DNA from: Shinella zoogloeoides
Lineage (GTDB): Bacteria; Pseudomonadota; Alphaproteobacteria; Rhizobiales; Rhizobiaceae
Length of the DNA: 64,000 bases
Assembly: GCF_020883495.1 (NCBI RefSeq)
Contig: NZ_CP086610.1
Location: 3,489,001 to 3,553,000, forward strand
Direction of reading: 5' to 3'
Part shown: piece by piece, positions 31,595 to 42,211 of the stretch
How the letters are laid out: every line of letters starts with the position of its first letter
How positions within the stretch are numbered: position 1 is the first letter of the stretch
The notes under the pieces: generated by a model
Databases searched by the model: none
The model's input: only the letters and a program-made list of their open reading frames with translations
What the model was told of the DNA's origin: nothing
Program-made: the position numbers and the translations under genes

Positions 31595-32000
31595 CGAGGG
31601 GTTCTCCCAATCATGAAATAATCTCTTTTAAAGAGGTTTCTATTTCTTAGAGTCGGTGACTATCAAGGATTAAATCCTCTCCACAGATTGCAGGTCTGCG
31701 ACAGCCGCGTGTGGACAAGGCACGGACCTGAGGGCAATTTCGGGCCGGAAATGGGGAGAGCGGGATTCTCCGTTTTGAATCAAGCAGATTCCAGCGCCTG
31801 AAGGAAGTTGCTGCCTGTGGAAAGGCTGTGGAGCGGCGCGACACTATGCCATCGGCATGAGTCTTATCCACATGCGCGCCGAATCCCTTTCCCGCTGTTT
31901 GCCGATTGTGGAAAAACCGGCACTTATCCTCTTGCCTCCGGAGCCCTCCCGCTTTTAGCTCACCGTTGTCCCGGGCGATCAACAGGGGGCGGAGGATATT
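31595..32000. other. oriC: Predicted chromosomal replication origin (oriC)
   Basis: This is the only gene-free stretch longer than 300 bases, and the genes diverge from it. It contains one perfect DnaA box (31864-31872) and close matches: TGTGGACAA at 31710 and TGTGGAAAA at 31907 (one mismatch each), CTCTCCACA at 31677, TGTGGAAAG at 31816 and TTATCCTCT at 31924 (two mismatches each). A two-mismatch box at 32000-32008 overlaps the ppsR start. Its left end is A/T-rich and holds the palindrome CTCTTT-T-AAAGAG at 31624-31635. A GAATC-N5-GATTC repeat is at 31777-31791. Origins next to hemE are known in Caulobacter and Rickettsia. Function here is inferred. Confidence 0.88.
31864..31872 (+). promoter_or_regulatory. 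Perfect DnaA box
   Basis: TTATCCACA is the exact consensus nonamer. It is the strongest of at least six DnaA-box-like nonamers in the hemE-ppsR gap. Confidence 0.85.
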
Positions 32001-32822
32001 GTGGAAAGCACCAAAAACTACTTCCATCTGCACCTCATTTCGGACTCGACGGGCGAGACGCTGATCGCGGCGGGTCGCGCGGCGGCGGCGCAGTTCCAGT
32101 CCTCCCAGGCGCTGGAACATGTCTATCCGCTCATCCGCAATCGCAAGCAGCTCATGCCCGTGCTCGACGCCATCGACGGCGCGCCGGGTATCGTGCTCTA
32201 TACGGTGGTCGACCGGGAGCTTTCCGAAATCATCGACCAGCGCTGCCGGGAGATGGGCGTGCCCTGCGTTTCCGTGCTGGAGCCGGTGATCGACCTCTTC
32301 CAGTCCTATCTCGGCGCGCCGTCACGCCGCCGGGTGGGCGCGCAGCATGTGATGAATGCGGAATATTTCGCGCGCATCGAGGCGCTCAATTTCACGATGG
32401 ATCATGACGACGGGCAATTGCCGGCCGATCTCGAGGAGGCCGATGTCATCCTCATCGGCATCAGCCGTACCTCGAAGACACCGACCAGCATCTATCTCGC
32501 CAACCGCGGCATCAAGACGGCCAATGTGCCGATCGTGCTTGGCGTGCCGCTGCCGGAGCGTCTGTCGACGGCGATCAGGCCGCTGGTTGTCGGCCTGATC
32601 GCGACAACCGACCGGATCGCCCAGGTTCGGCAGAACCGGGTGCTGGGCCAGACGCAGGATTTTCGCGGCGACGACTATATCGACCGCGCGCAGATTTCCG
32701 AGGAGCTGAAATATGCCCGCGCCATCTGCGCGCGCCACAACTGGCCGATCATCGATGTCACGCGCCGCTCCATCGAGGAAACGGCTGCCGCCATCGTTGC
32801 CCTTCGCCCCAAGCTCCGCTAA
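32001..32822 (+). CDS. ppsR: Pyruvate phosphate dikinase (or PEP synthetase) regulatory protein, DUF299/COG1806
   Basis: The 273-residue bifunctional kinase/pyrophosphorylase family inactivates its target dikinase with ADP and reactivates it with phosphate. It begins [15 protein letters not shown], and the P-loop-like [15 protein letters not shown] starts at residue 153. C-terminal [20 protein letters not shown] is also typical. The start is GTG with GGAGG upstream, and the first bases overlap a DnaA-like box. Rhizobia usually have PPDK, so PPDK is the likelier target; the dikinase is not in the window. It is the first gene right of the origin. Confidence 0.9.
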   Translation: MESTKNYFHLHLISDSTGETLIAAGRAAAAQFQSSQALEHVYPLIRNRKQLMPVLDAIDGAPGIVLYTVVDRELSEIIDQRCREMGVPCVSVLEPVIDLFQSYLGAPSRRRVGAQHVMNAEYFARIEALNFTMDHDDGQLPADLEEADVILIGISRTSKTPTSIYLANRGIKTANVPIVLGVPLPERLSTAIRPLVVGLIATTDRIAQVRQNRVLGQTQDFRGDDYIDRAQISEELKYARAICARHNWPIIDVTRRSIEETAAAIVALRPKLR

Positions 32823-32847
32823 CCCGGAAGGGTAACGGGAGAATTCC

Positions 32848-33444
32848 ATGACGCCGCTGATCCTTGCCTCGCAAAGCCCCTTCCGCCGCATGCTGATGGA
32901 AAATGCCGGTCTGGCGTTCCGGGCGCAGGCCGCGGAAATCGACGAGCGCGCCGCCGAGGCGGCGCTTGCCGAACGCAACCCGACGCCGCAGGACGTGGCG
33001 GTAGCGCTCGCCATCGAGAAGGCGCGCGATGTGGCGGGGCGCAATCCCGGCGCGCTCGTCATCGGTTCGGACCAGACGCTTTCCCTCGAAGGTCGCGTGT
33101 TCCACAAGCCCGCCGACATGGCGGAAGCGAAGGGGCACCTCACGGCAATGTCGGGGCGGACCCATTCGCTCAATTGCGGCATCGCGCTGCTGCGCGACGG
33201 CGAGATTCTATGGAGCCATGTTTCCGTCGCCCATATGACGATGCGTCCCCTGTCGGAAGCCTTTATCGACCGCCATCTCGCGCGGGTCGGCACGCGGGTC
33301 CTGGCGAGCGTCGGAGCCTATCAGCTCGAAGGAGAGGGTGTGCAGCTCTTCGAGCGGATCGACGGCGACTACTTCACCATTCTCGGCCTGCCGCTGCTTC
33401 CCTTGCTGGCTAAACTTCGCGATCTCGGTGCTATCGATGCGTGA
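32848..33444 (+). CDS. maf: Maf family nucleotide pyrophosphatase
   Basis: The 198-residue house-cleaning phosphatase hydrolyses non-canonical or methylated NTPs. It opens [19 protein letters not shown], the Maf signature, and has the conserved VIGSDQTL with the metal-binding aspartate. The SQSP/FRR pattern suggests the YceF-like branch, but I cannot assign the substrate firmly. It lies 25 bases after ppsR, and its stop overlaps the aroE start and a parS-like site. Confidence 0.88.
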   Translation: MTPLILASQSPFRRMLMENAGLAFRAQAAEIDERAAEAALAERNPTPQDVAVALAIEKARDVAGRNPGALVIGSDQTLSLEGRVFHKPADMAEAKGHLTAMSGRTHSLNCGIALLRDGEILWSHVSVAHMTMRPLSEAFIDRHLARVGTRVLASVGAYQLEGEGVQLFERIDGDYFTILGLPLLPLLAKLRDLGAIDA

Positions 33445-34294
33445 TTCACGTGAAACATTCGTCCCCCACGCCTTCGTCACCGGCTATCCGGTCAAGCATT
33501 CCCGCTCGCCGCTGATCCACAGCTATTGGCTGGAAACGCTTGGGCTTGAAGGATCTTACACGCGACAGGAGGTCGTGCCGGAAAACTTCGCCGGCTTCAT
33601 TGCGGGCCTCAAAAGCGGGGAATCCGGCTTCGTAGGGGGCAACATCACGATCCCCCACAAGGAGACGGCGTTCAAGCTGGCCGACCGCCCGGATGCGCTT
33701 AGCCAGGAGCTTGGCGCATCGAACACGCTCTGGATGGAAGACGGCCGGCTTCACGCGACGAATACCGACGGCTACGGTTTTCTTGCCAATCTGGATGCGA
33801 CCGCGCCGGGCTGGGACAAAACGGATCGCGCCGTCATCCTCGGGGCGGGGGGCGCGAGCCGAGCGATCATCCAGGCGGTGCGTGATCGCGGCATCGCGGA
33901 AATCCATGTGGTCAACCGCACCGCCGCCCGCGCGCAGGAACTGGCCGACCGTTTCGGGCCGAAGGTGCATGCCCACGCCATGGAGGCGCTGGCGGAGGTT
34001 TCGAAAGGGGCGGGGCTTTTCGTCAACACCACCTCGCTCGGCATGGATGGCGAAGCCGCGCCGGACTTCGACTTCTCACCGCTGGCATCCGGCGCGCTGG
34101 TGACGGATATCGTCTATGTGCCGCTCGTCACGCCGATCCTGCGTCAGGCGCAGGATCAGGGGTTCGCCATCGCCGATGGACTTGGCATGCTGTTGCATCA
34201 GGCCGCGCCCGGTTTCGAGAAATGGTTCGGCAAGCGGCCGGTCGTCGATGCCGAACTTCGCCGGCGGATCCTTGCGGACATGGAGGCGCATTGA
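33437..34294 (+). CDS. aroE: Shikimate dehydrogenase
   Basis: AroE reduces 3-dehydroshikimate to shikimate with NADPH in aromatic amino-acid synthesis. The 285-residue product has the substrate motif [20 protein letters not shown] with the catalytic lysine, NTDGYGF, and the NADP loop GAGGASRAI followed by NRTAAR. The start at 33437 overlaps the maf stop by 8 bases. Codons 3-7 are formed by a parS-like site, giving DSRET. It is translationally coupled to coaE. Confidence 0.95.
   Translation: MRDSRETFVPHAFVTGYPVKHSRSPLIHSYWLETLGLEGSYTRQEVVPENFAGFIAGLKSGESGFVGGNITIPHKETAFKLADRPDALSQELGASNTLWMEDGRLHATNTDGYGFLANLDATAPGWDKTDRAVILGAGGASRAIIQAVRDRGIAEIHVVNRTAARAQELADRFGPKVHAHAMEALAEVSKGAGLFVNTTSLGMDGEAAPDFDFSPLASGALVTDIVYVPLVTPILRQAQDQGFAIADGLGMLLHQAAPGFEKWFGKRPVVDAELRRRILADMEAH
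33442..33457. promoter_or_regulatory. parS: parS-like ParB-binding site 5, in the maf-aroE overlap
   Basis: TGATTCACGTGAAACA matches the parS consensus at 15 of 16 bases. Its first three bases are the maf stop codon, and the rest encodes residues 3-7 of AroE. It is the site closest to the predicted origin, about 1.5 kb away, and the only one to its right. Confidence 0.85.
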
Positions 34295-34884
34295 TGATCG
34301 TGCTCGGCCTCACCGGATCGATCGGAACCGGAAAATCTACCACGGCGGCGATGTTCCGAAATCTCGGCGTGCCGGTACACGATGCCGATGCAACGGTGCA
34401 TGACCTTTATCGCGGCGAAGCCGTCGCGCCCGTCGCGGCGCGCTTTCCCGAAGCGCTTGCGGATGGCGCCATCGACCGCAAGGCGCTTTCGGCAGCGCTC
34501 GCCCGCGCGCCGGAGCGGTTCGGCGAGCTGGAGGCGATCATCCATCCGCTCGTGCGGGCGCGGGAAATCGCTTTCGTCAAGGCCGAACGGCAGAAGGGGT
34601 CCCCGCTCGTGCTGCTCGACATTCCGCTGCTTTATGAAGCGGGCGGCGAAAGCCGGGTGGACAAGGTGGCGGTGGTCACCTGCGATCCGCAAACCCAGCG
34701 CCGGCGCGTGCTGGAGCGGCCCGGCATGACGGAGGAGAAATTCGCCCTCATCCTGTCGCGCCAGATGCCGGATGCGGAAAAGCGGCAACGGGCGGATTTC
34801 GTCATCGATACGGGGCGGGGGCTTGAAGCGGCGCGTAAACAGGTGGAAGAGATAATCGCGAAACTGACGGAACGGCGGAACTGA
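34294..34884 (+). CDS. coaE: Dephospho-CoA kinase
   Basis: CoaE performs the last step of coenzyme A synthesis. The 196-residue kinase begins with the P-loop [18 protein letters not shown], followed by VHDADATVHDLY with the catalytic aspartate, and LVLLDIPLLYEAG. Start and stop codons overlap with aroE and dnaQ, respectively (ATGA and TGATG junctions), so aroE-coaE-dnaQ is tightly coupled. Confidence 0.95.
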   Translation: MIVLGLTGSIGTGKSTTAAMFRNLGVPVHDADATVHDLYRGEAVAPVAARFPEALADGAIDRKALSAALARAPERFGELEAIIHPLVRAREIAFVKAERQKGSPLVLLDIPLLYEAGGESRVDKVAVVTCDPQTQRRRVLERPGMTEEKFALILSRQMPDAEKRQRADFVIDTGRGLEAARKQVEEIIAKLTERRN

Positions 34885-35588
34885 TGCGCGAGATCATCTT
34901 CGATACGGAAACGACCGGCCTCGACAACAAGCTCGACCGCGTCATCGAAATCGGCGGCGTGGAACTGGAGAACCATTTCCCGACCGGCCGCACGCTCCAT
35001 ATCTTCATCAATCCCGGCGACCGGAAGGTCCATCCGGACGCGCTTGCCGTCCACGGCATCACGGACGAATTCCTGCAGGACAAGAAGCCATTTGCCGACG
35101 TCGCGCAGGACATCATCGATTTCTTCGATGGCGCCCGCTGGGTGGCGCATAACGCCAACTTCGACATGGGCTTCATCAATGCCGAATTCGGCCGGCTCGG
35201 CCTGCCGCCGGTCGCGCCGGAAAAGGTGACGGATACGCTGGCGCTCGCCCGTCGCAAGCATCCGATGGGACCGAACTCGCTCGATGCGCTCTGCCGTCGC
35301 TACGGCATCGACAATTCGCATCGCACCAAGCACGGCGCGCTTCTCGACTCCGAACTGCTGGCCGAGGTCTATATCGAAATGATCGGCGGCCGGCAGGCCG
35401 CTTTGGGCCTGGGCACCGCCGAAAGCGGCCGCAAGACGCTGGTCGAGGTGGAGGACGAGGTGATCGAGCCGCTCGGCGCACGGCCGTCGCCGCTTGCCTC
35501 CCGCCTTTCCGAAGCGGACCGCGCGGCCCATGCCGCCATGGTGGAGAAGATGGGCGCCAAGGCGATCTGGGCGAAATATAGCGGCTGA
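34884..35588 (+). CDS. dnaQ: DNA polymerase III epsilon subunit (proofreading exonuclease)
   Basis: The 234-residue DEDDh exonuclease proofreads for the replicative polymerase. Exo I is IIFDTETTGLD (D7 and E9), Exo II is WVAHNANFDMGFI, and the Exo III region HGALLDSELLA carries the catalytic histidine and aspartate. A C-terminal extension after about residue 180, joined by a flexible linker, fits the polymerase-binding tail of DnaQ. It ends the rightward operon from the origin and is followed by a terminator shared with secB. Confidence 0.95.
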   Translation: MREIIFDTETTGLDNKLDRVIEIGGVELENHFPTGRTLHIFINPGDRKVHPDALAVHGITDEFLQDKKPFADVAQDIIDFFDGARWVAHNANFDMGFINAEFGRLGLPPVAPEKVTDTLALARRKHPMGPNSLDALCRRYGIDNSHRTKHGALLDSELLAEVYIEMIGGRQAALGLGTAESGRKTLVEVEDEVIEPLGARPSPLASRLSEADRAAHAAMVEKMGAKAIWAKYSG

Positions 35589-35618
35589 ATCCGGCTCACT
35601 ATCCCCTAAGCGCAAAAG

Positions 35619-35653
35619 AAAACGCCCGGCTACGGATGTAACCGGGCGTTTTT
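35619..35653. terminator. Bidirectional terminator between dnaQ and secB
   Basis: AAAACGCCCGG / CCGGGCGTTTT arms with a 12-base loop, T's on one side and A's on the other, lie between two convergent genes, 30 bases after dnaQ and 22 before the secB stop. Confidence 0.8.
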
Positions 35654-35674
35654 CATTGGGAAGCGGATCGGACC

Positions 35675-36151
35675 TTAGTTGGCCTGAACCTTCGCCTTGA
35701 CCTGTTCTTCGGCCATGCGCTGGGCGAACATCTGGGCGAAGTCGATCGGGTCGATCATCAGCGGCGGGAAGCCGCCGTTGCGGGTGGCGTCGGCGATGAT
35801 CTGGCGGGCGAAGGGGAAGAGCAGGCGCGGGCACTCGATGAAGAGAACCGGCAGCATGTGCTCCTGCGGGAAGCCCGTGATGCGGAAGACGCCGCCATAG
35901 GCGAGCTCGGCATTGAAGAGGACCTTGTCGCCATCCTTGGCTTCCGCATTCAGCGAGAGCAGGACGTCGAAGTCCGATTCGGCGAGCGGGTTCGCATTGA
36001 CATTGACGCTGATATTGATGGCCGGGGCCTTGTCACGGGCCTGCAGCGACCGCGGCGCACCCGGATTTTCGAAGGAGAAGTCCTTCACATACTGCGCCAG
36101 GATCGTGAGCGAGGGGCTCGCGGCGTTGGTGTCGGTGACTGCGTCGGTCAT
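35675..36151 (-). CDS. secB: Protein-export chaperone SecB
   Basis: SecB keeps preproteins unfolded and passes them to SecA. The 158-residue acidic protein contains [17 protein letters not shown], the family start, then VNVNANPL and [31 protein letters not shown]. It forms tetramers in the cytoplasm. It is the usual alphaproteobacterial size. It is monocistronic, and the gene right of dnaQ in many rhizobia and in Caulobacter. Confidence 0.96.
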   Translation of the reverse strand: MTDAVTDTNAASPSLTILAQYVKDFSFENPGAPRSLQARDKAPAINISVNVNANPLAESDFDVLLSLNAEAKDGDKVLFNAELAYGGVFRITGFPQEHMLPVLFIECPRLLFPFARQIIADATRNGGFPPLMIDPIDFAQMFAQRMAEEQVKAKVQAN

Positions 36152-36224
36152 GGAAATATCCTCGGGGACTCTGGAAAGTCAGGCCATCTAGCATTTCGGC
36201 CGGGGCCTTACAACCCTGGGGCCT

Positions 36225-36692
36225 TCAGCGCGGACCGTCGCGATGGAAGTCGTTTTCATCGAGATCGATGGTGCGCTGCGCGTCGGTTTGCGGTGCGCCG
36301 CCGGGCCGTATGGTGCCCATATCCACCACAACGACGTTGCGGATCAGCCGGTTCCACAGGAAGGCGCGCACGGGCGGAAGAAACAGGGCGAGACCGACGA
36401 TATCGGTCAGGAAGCCGGGGATGAGAAGCAGGATGCCGGCAACGACGATCATCGCCGCATCGAGCATCTCCTTGCCGGGCGCGCGTCCGTCCTGCCCCGC
36501 CTGCCTCAGCCGCATGAGAACGCCGAAGCCCTGCACCCGCATCAGCACGATGCCCACGATGGCGGAGAACACGACGAGGGACAGCGTCGGGAAAAGGCCG
36601 ATCCGTCGTCCGACAAGGATGAAACAGGCGATTTCCGCCAGCGGCAGAAGAAGAATGAAAAGCGGGATGAGGCGTCTCAGCATGGTTTCCAA
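36225..36692 (-). CDS. fxsA: FxsA family membrane protein
   Basis: The roughly 155-residue product has three to four hydrophobic segments (LIPLFILLLPLAEIACFILVG, LFPTLSLVVFSAIVGIVLMR, MIVVAGILLLIPGFLTDIVGLALF) and a polar tail. PGFLTD is the FxsA hallmark. E. coli FxsA relieves exclusion of phage T7 by F plasmid; its normal role is not known. An internal ATG at 36683 (MLRRLIP) could be the true start. It diverges from the Tim44-like gene. Confidence 0.85.
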   Translation of the reverse strand: METMLRRLIPLFILLLPLAEIACFILVGRRIGLFPTLSLVVFSAIVGIVLMRVQGFGVLMRLRQAGQDGRAPGKEMLDAAMIVVAGILLLIPGFLTDIVGLALFLPPVRAFLWNRLIRNVVVVDMGTIRPGGAPQTDAQRTIDLDENDFHRDGPR

Positions 36693-36768
36693 TGTCGCAT
36701 AGATTTGGCTGGGTCGATACTGCGGCGCAAGGTTGCATGCGTCTTCGTCGCATTCACGTCATCGCCAT

Positions 36769-36797
36769 TTGAATGATCCGTCTTTGCGGACTATATG
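36769..36797 (+). promoter_or_regulatory. Possible sigma70-type promoter of the Tim44-like gene
   Basis: TTGAAT and TATATG are separated by 17 bases, each matching four of six consensus positions, about 40 bases before the Tim44-like start codon. No experimental support. Confidence 0.4.
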
Positions 36798-36835
36798 GAA
36801 AAGGAACAAAAAACAGAAACCGCAGCGGATCGATA

Positions 36836-37540
36836 ATGGGCTCATTCGACTTTGTAACGATTTTCTTCCTCGTGGCTGCGGTGGTCATCTTCCTGCAATT
36901 GCGCAGCGTGCTTGGCCGGCGCACCGGCAGCGAGCGTCCGCCCTTCGATCCCTATTCCAAGCGCGAGGGCGCGAGCGAGACTGATTCGGCCGATCGCGGC
37001 AAGGTCGTCACGCTGCCGCGCCGAGACGGCACGGACGAGGAGGAGAACCCCTTCGCCTCCATCGACGCTGTCGCCGCTCCGGGCACGCCGCTGAACGAAC
37101 AGCTTCGCACTGTGGCCAAGGCCGACCCCTCCTTCAACCCGAAGGAATTCGCCAACGGCGCCCGCATGGCTTACGAGATGATCGTCGTCGCCTTTGCCGA
37201 TGGCGACCGCAAGACGCTGAAGAACCTCCTGTCGCGCGAAGTCTATGAAGGCTTCGACGCCGCCATTTCCGAACGCGAGAGCAAGGGCGAGGTGGTGCGC
37301 TCCAGCTTCGTCGGCATCGAGAAGGCCGATATCGTCGGCGCCGAGGTCAAGGACAGCGAAGTCAACATCACGCTGCGCATCGTCAGCCAGTTGATTTCCG
37401 CCACCTATGACAAGGCCGGCGCGCTGGTCGACGGCGATGCCGAGACGGTGGCCGAGGTGAACGATCTGTGGACCTTCGCCCGCGACATCCGCTCGCGCGA
37501 TCCGAACTGGAAGCTGATCGCCACCGAGTCGGAAGGCTGA
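36836..37540 (+). CDS. Tim44/TimA family putative adaptor protein
   Basis: The 234-residue product has an N-terminal membrane anchor (residues about 3-20, FVTIFFLVAAVVIFLQLRSVLG), a polar low-complexity stretch, and a C-terminal Tim44-like domain (about 85-234, with DPSFNPKEFANGARMAYEMIVVAFADGDRKTLKNLLS and YEGFDAAI). It resembles the mitochondrial Tim44 motor anchor. In alphaproteobacteria the role is not settled. It sits opposite fxsA and next to secB, and leads into mltA-smr-xre, an order seen across rhizobia. Confidence 0.87.
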   Translation: MGSFDFVTIFFLVAAVVIFLQLRSVLGRRTGSERPPFDPYSKREGASETDSADRGKVVTLPRRDGTDEEENPFASIDAVAAPGTPLNEQLRTVAKADPSFNPKEFANGARMAYEMIVVAFADGDRKTLKNLLSREVYEGFDAAISERESKGEVVRSSFVGIEKADIVGAEVKDSEVNITLRIVSQLISATYDKAGALVDGDAETVAEVNDLWTFARDIRSRDPNWKLIATESEG

Positions 37541-37551
37541 GCGAGGCCCCC

Positions 37552-38667
37552 ATGGATTACCGTCTGGTTCCGGCCCGGTTTTCGGCGCTTCCCGGCTGGG
37601 ACGAGGACGATCCCACTCCCCTGATGGCGGCCATGGGCCGCTGTCGCGCGCATATTCGTGATGTCAAACCCTACAAGACAGGCTCGCTCGGCATCACCGC
37701 CGGCGAGCTTTTGACGCTTCTGGACGCCGCCGAAGCGGAACGGCCGGAAGGCCCCGCTGCCGTGCGCGCCTTCTTCGAGGCCCATTGCGTGCCCTTCCGT
37801 ATCGAGAAGGCGGATGGCTCAGCGGGTTTCGTCACCGCCTTCTACGAGCCCGAAGTCGCCGTGAAGGCTGAACCGGACGAGGACTATCGCTACCCCTTCT
37901 ATCGCCGGCCGGACGATCTGGTCGATATCGACGATGCCAATCGCCCCGCCGGCTTCCCGGAAGGCTATGCCTTCGGCCTCATGAAGGACGGGGCCATCAT
38001 CGAGCACCCGGACCGCGGCGCGGTTGAACGGGGTTATCTTGCCGGCCGGGGCCTCGAAATCGCCTATGCGCGCTCGAAGGTCGATGTCTTCTTCGCCCAT
38101 GTCCAGGGCGCGGCGCGGCTCGTCTATCCGGGCGGCGCGCTGAAGCGGATCACCTATGCCGCAAAAACCGGCCATCCCTTCTCGGCCATCGGCAAGCTCC
38201 TGATCGACCGCGGCGAGATCGACGCCGCCACCGTCTCCATGGCCTCGATCCGCGACTGGCTCGCCCGCCACGAGGATCAGGTGGACGCGGTGCTCTGGCA
38301 CAACCGCTCCTTCATCTTCTTCAGGCAAGCGGCCGTGGACGACACCTCGCTCGGCCCCATCGCCGCCGCCAAGGTGCCACTGGTCGCCGGCCGCTCGCTG
38401 GCGGTCGACCGGATGATCCACACCTTCGGCCTGCCCTTCTTCATCTCCAGCGATAGCCTCACCCATATGGACGGTGGAAAGCCCTTCGGCCGGCTGATGC
38501 TGGCGCTCGATACCGGGACCGCCATCGTCGGCCCGGCGCGCGGCGATATCTTCACCGGCTCGGGCGATGCGGCGGGTGCGCTGGCCGGCCATGTGCGTAA
38601 TGCCGCGACCTTCCATATCCTCATCCCCCGGGCGGCGGCGGAGCGCTACCTCCATGCCGAAGGATAA
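37552..38667 (+). CDS. mltA: Membrane-bound lytic murein transglycosylase A
   Basis: The 371-residue MltA-family enzyme cleaves peptidoglycan glycan strands. The MltA barrel domain includes GFVTAFYEPEVAV, and the 3D domain has the three conserved aspartates region (FGRLMLALDTGTAIVGPARGDIF TGSG, with catalytic Asp near residue 325). A lipobox or signal peptide is not visible in the chosen frame: the protein begins MDYRLVPARF, so export is unclear or the true start differs. It lies 11 bases after the Tim44-like gene and overlaps smr by 14 bases. Confidence 0.88.
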   Translation: MDYRLVPARFSALPGWDEDDPTPLMAAMGRCRAHIRDVKPYKTGSLGITAGELLTLLDAAEAERPEGPAAVRAFFEAHCVPFRIEKADGSAGFVTAFYEPEVAVKAEPDEDYRYPFYRRPDDLVDIDDANRPAGFPEGYAFGLMKDGAIIEHPDRGAVERGYLAGRGLEIAYARSKVDVFFAHVQGAARLVYPGGALKRITYAAKTGHPFSAIGKLLIDRGEIDAATVSMASIRDWLARHEDQVDAVLWHNRSFIFFRQAAVDDTSLGPIAAAKVPLVAGRSLAVDRMIHTFGLPFFISSDSLTHMDGGKPFGRLMLALDTGTAIVGPARGDIFTGSGDAAGALAGHVRNAATFHILIPRAAAERYLHAEG

Positions 38668-39223
38668 GGCGCTCACCAGTGAGGACCGCATTCTCTGGGG
38701 CAAGGTGGCGCGCAGCACGCGGGCCATGCCCGGCAAGCTTGATGCCCTGACGGAATTCGAGGCGGTCTTCGCGGAAAAGGTCGAGGAACAGAAGGCGCCG
38801 GAACCGGAAGCGAAGAAGGCCAGGGCCGACAAGGCGGCGGAGGGCATTGCGCTCACCATCGGCCGCGGCAAGGAAACCCGCCACCATCCGCTGGAGCGTC
38901 CGGTCAAGCGCAAGATCGCCAAGGGCCGGCTTGCCCTCGAGGCGCGCATCGACCTGCACGGCATGATCCAGAGCGAGGCGCACGGCTTCCTGCTCGGCTT
39001 CCTCATCAAGGCGCATGAGCGGGGCCTGCGCCATGTGCTCGTCATCACCGGCAAGGGCACCTCGCTCGGCAGCGACGGCGCGCTGAAACGCGCGGTGCCG
39101 CTCTGGTTCTCGCTGCCGGAATTCCGGCCGCTGATCTCCTCCTACGAGCCTGCCGCGCGCAACCATGGCGGCGAAGGCGCGCTCTATGTCCGCTTGGCTC
39201 GCGCACCGGGGGAGAAACGATGA
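38654..39223 (+). CDS. Smr/MutS family protein
   Basis: The 189-residue protein ends in a Smr domain (about 95-189): RIDLHGMIQSEAHGFLLGFL with the LDxH-like motif DLHG, then VLVITGKGTSLGSDGALKRAVPLWF with the TGxG motif. Smr domains nick or cleave nucleic acids or bind ribosomes; rescue of collided ribosomes is known for some members. The N-terminal half is charged. It overlaps mltA and the XRE gene, so it is coupled to both, which does not reveal its function. Confidence 0.88.
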   Translation: MPKDKALTSEDRILWGKVARSTRAMPGKLDALTEFEAVFAEKVEEQKAPEPEAKKARADKAAEGIALTIGRGKETRHHPLERPVKRKIAKGRLALEARIDLHGMIQSEAHGFLLGFLIKAHERGLRHVLVITGKGTSLGSDGALKRAVPLWFSLPEFRPLISSYEPAARNHGGEGALYVRLARAPGEKR

Positions 39224-39600
39224 CGACGCCCTTCGGCAAGGCCGTGCGGCACCTGCGCGACCGCAAGGGCGTTTCCCAGAAGGAGATGGCGGTGGCGCTC
39301 GGCGTCAGCCCCGCCTATCTCTCGGCGCTGGAACACGGCAAGCGCGGCATGCCGAGCTTCGATTTCCTCCAGCGCGTCGCCGGTTACTTCAACGTCATCT
39401 GGGACGAGGCCGAGGAACTCTTCCGCATCGCCCAGATTTCCGACCCCCGCGTGGTGGTGGATACCGCCGGCCTGCCGCCGGAATATACGGCCTTCGCCAA
39501 CCGGCTTTCGGCGGAAATCGCAAGCCTTCCGCCCGAGACGGTGCGCCGTCTTGCCGGCATCCTCGAAAAAGCGTGCAATAACCGGGTAAAACCCGGTTGA
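39220..39600 (+). CDS. XRE-family helix-turn-helix regulator
   Basis: The 126-residue protein has one XRE-type HTH at residues about 7-62 (VRHLRDRKGVSQKEMAVALGVSPAYLSALEHGKRG) and a short C-terminal helical part containing EIASLPPETVRRLAGIL. There is no peptidase or sensor domain. ATG overlaps the smr stop by 4 bases. It closes the Tim44-mltA-smr-xre run. Its targets are unknown; self-control of this operon or control of gyrB next door would be guesses. Confidence 0.85.
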   Translation: MTTPFGKAVRHLRDRKGVSQKEMAVALGVSPAYLSALEHGKRGMPSFDFLQRVAGYFNVIWDEAEELFRIAQISDPRVVVDTAGLPPEYTAFANRLSAEIASLPPETVRRLAGILEKACNNRVKPG

Positions 39601-39636
39601 TCCCCTGAATTCTGCCGTGTTTGCAGGCTCTCTGAT

Positions 39637-39665
39637 TTGGAACTTGAGGGCAAAATCCCTATATT
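39637..39665 (+). promoter_or_regulatory. Likely sigma70-type promoter of gyrB
   Basis: TTGGAA and TATATT with 17 bases between them lie 72 bases before the gyrB start. The -10 matches five of six consensus positions and the -35 four of six. The segment is A/T-richer than its surroundings. Confidence 0.55.
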
Positions 39666-39736
39666 CGGAGAATCCGGAAAGCCGTGATTCGCCCCGCTTT
39701 CCCCGCCTGTCGCGAAAACTCTGGAAAGACTTTTGA

Positions 39737-42169
<2,433 letters not shown>

Positions 42170-42174
42170 CAGGA

Positions 42175-42200
42175 AAAGAGCCGCCGAAAGGCGGCTCTTT
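42175..42200. terminator. Bidirectional terminator between gyrB and the nitroreductase gene
   Basis: Perfect 11-base arms AAAGAGCCGCC / GGCGGCTCTTT close a GAAA tetraloop, 6 bases after the gyrB stop and 12 before the convergent nitroreductase stop. The stem ends in T's in both directions. Confidence 0.85.
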
Positions 42201-42211
42201 CATATGCGGGT

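Noticed and set aside
31625..31673. CtrA-type sites (TTAA-N7-TTAA) in oriC
   Set aside because: Two TTAA half-sites exist (31628 and 31670) but they are about 40 bases apart instead of 7, so there is no full CtrA box.
31660..31800. IHF site in oriC
   Set aside because: ATCAA occurs at 31662 and 31779, but the second half TTR is not at the right distance in either case.
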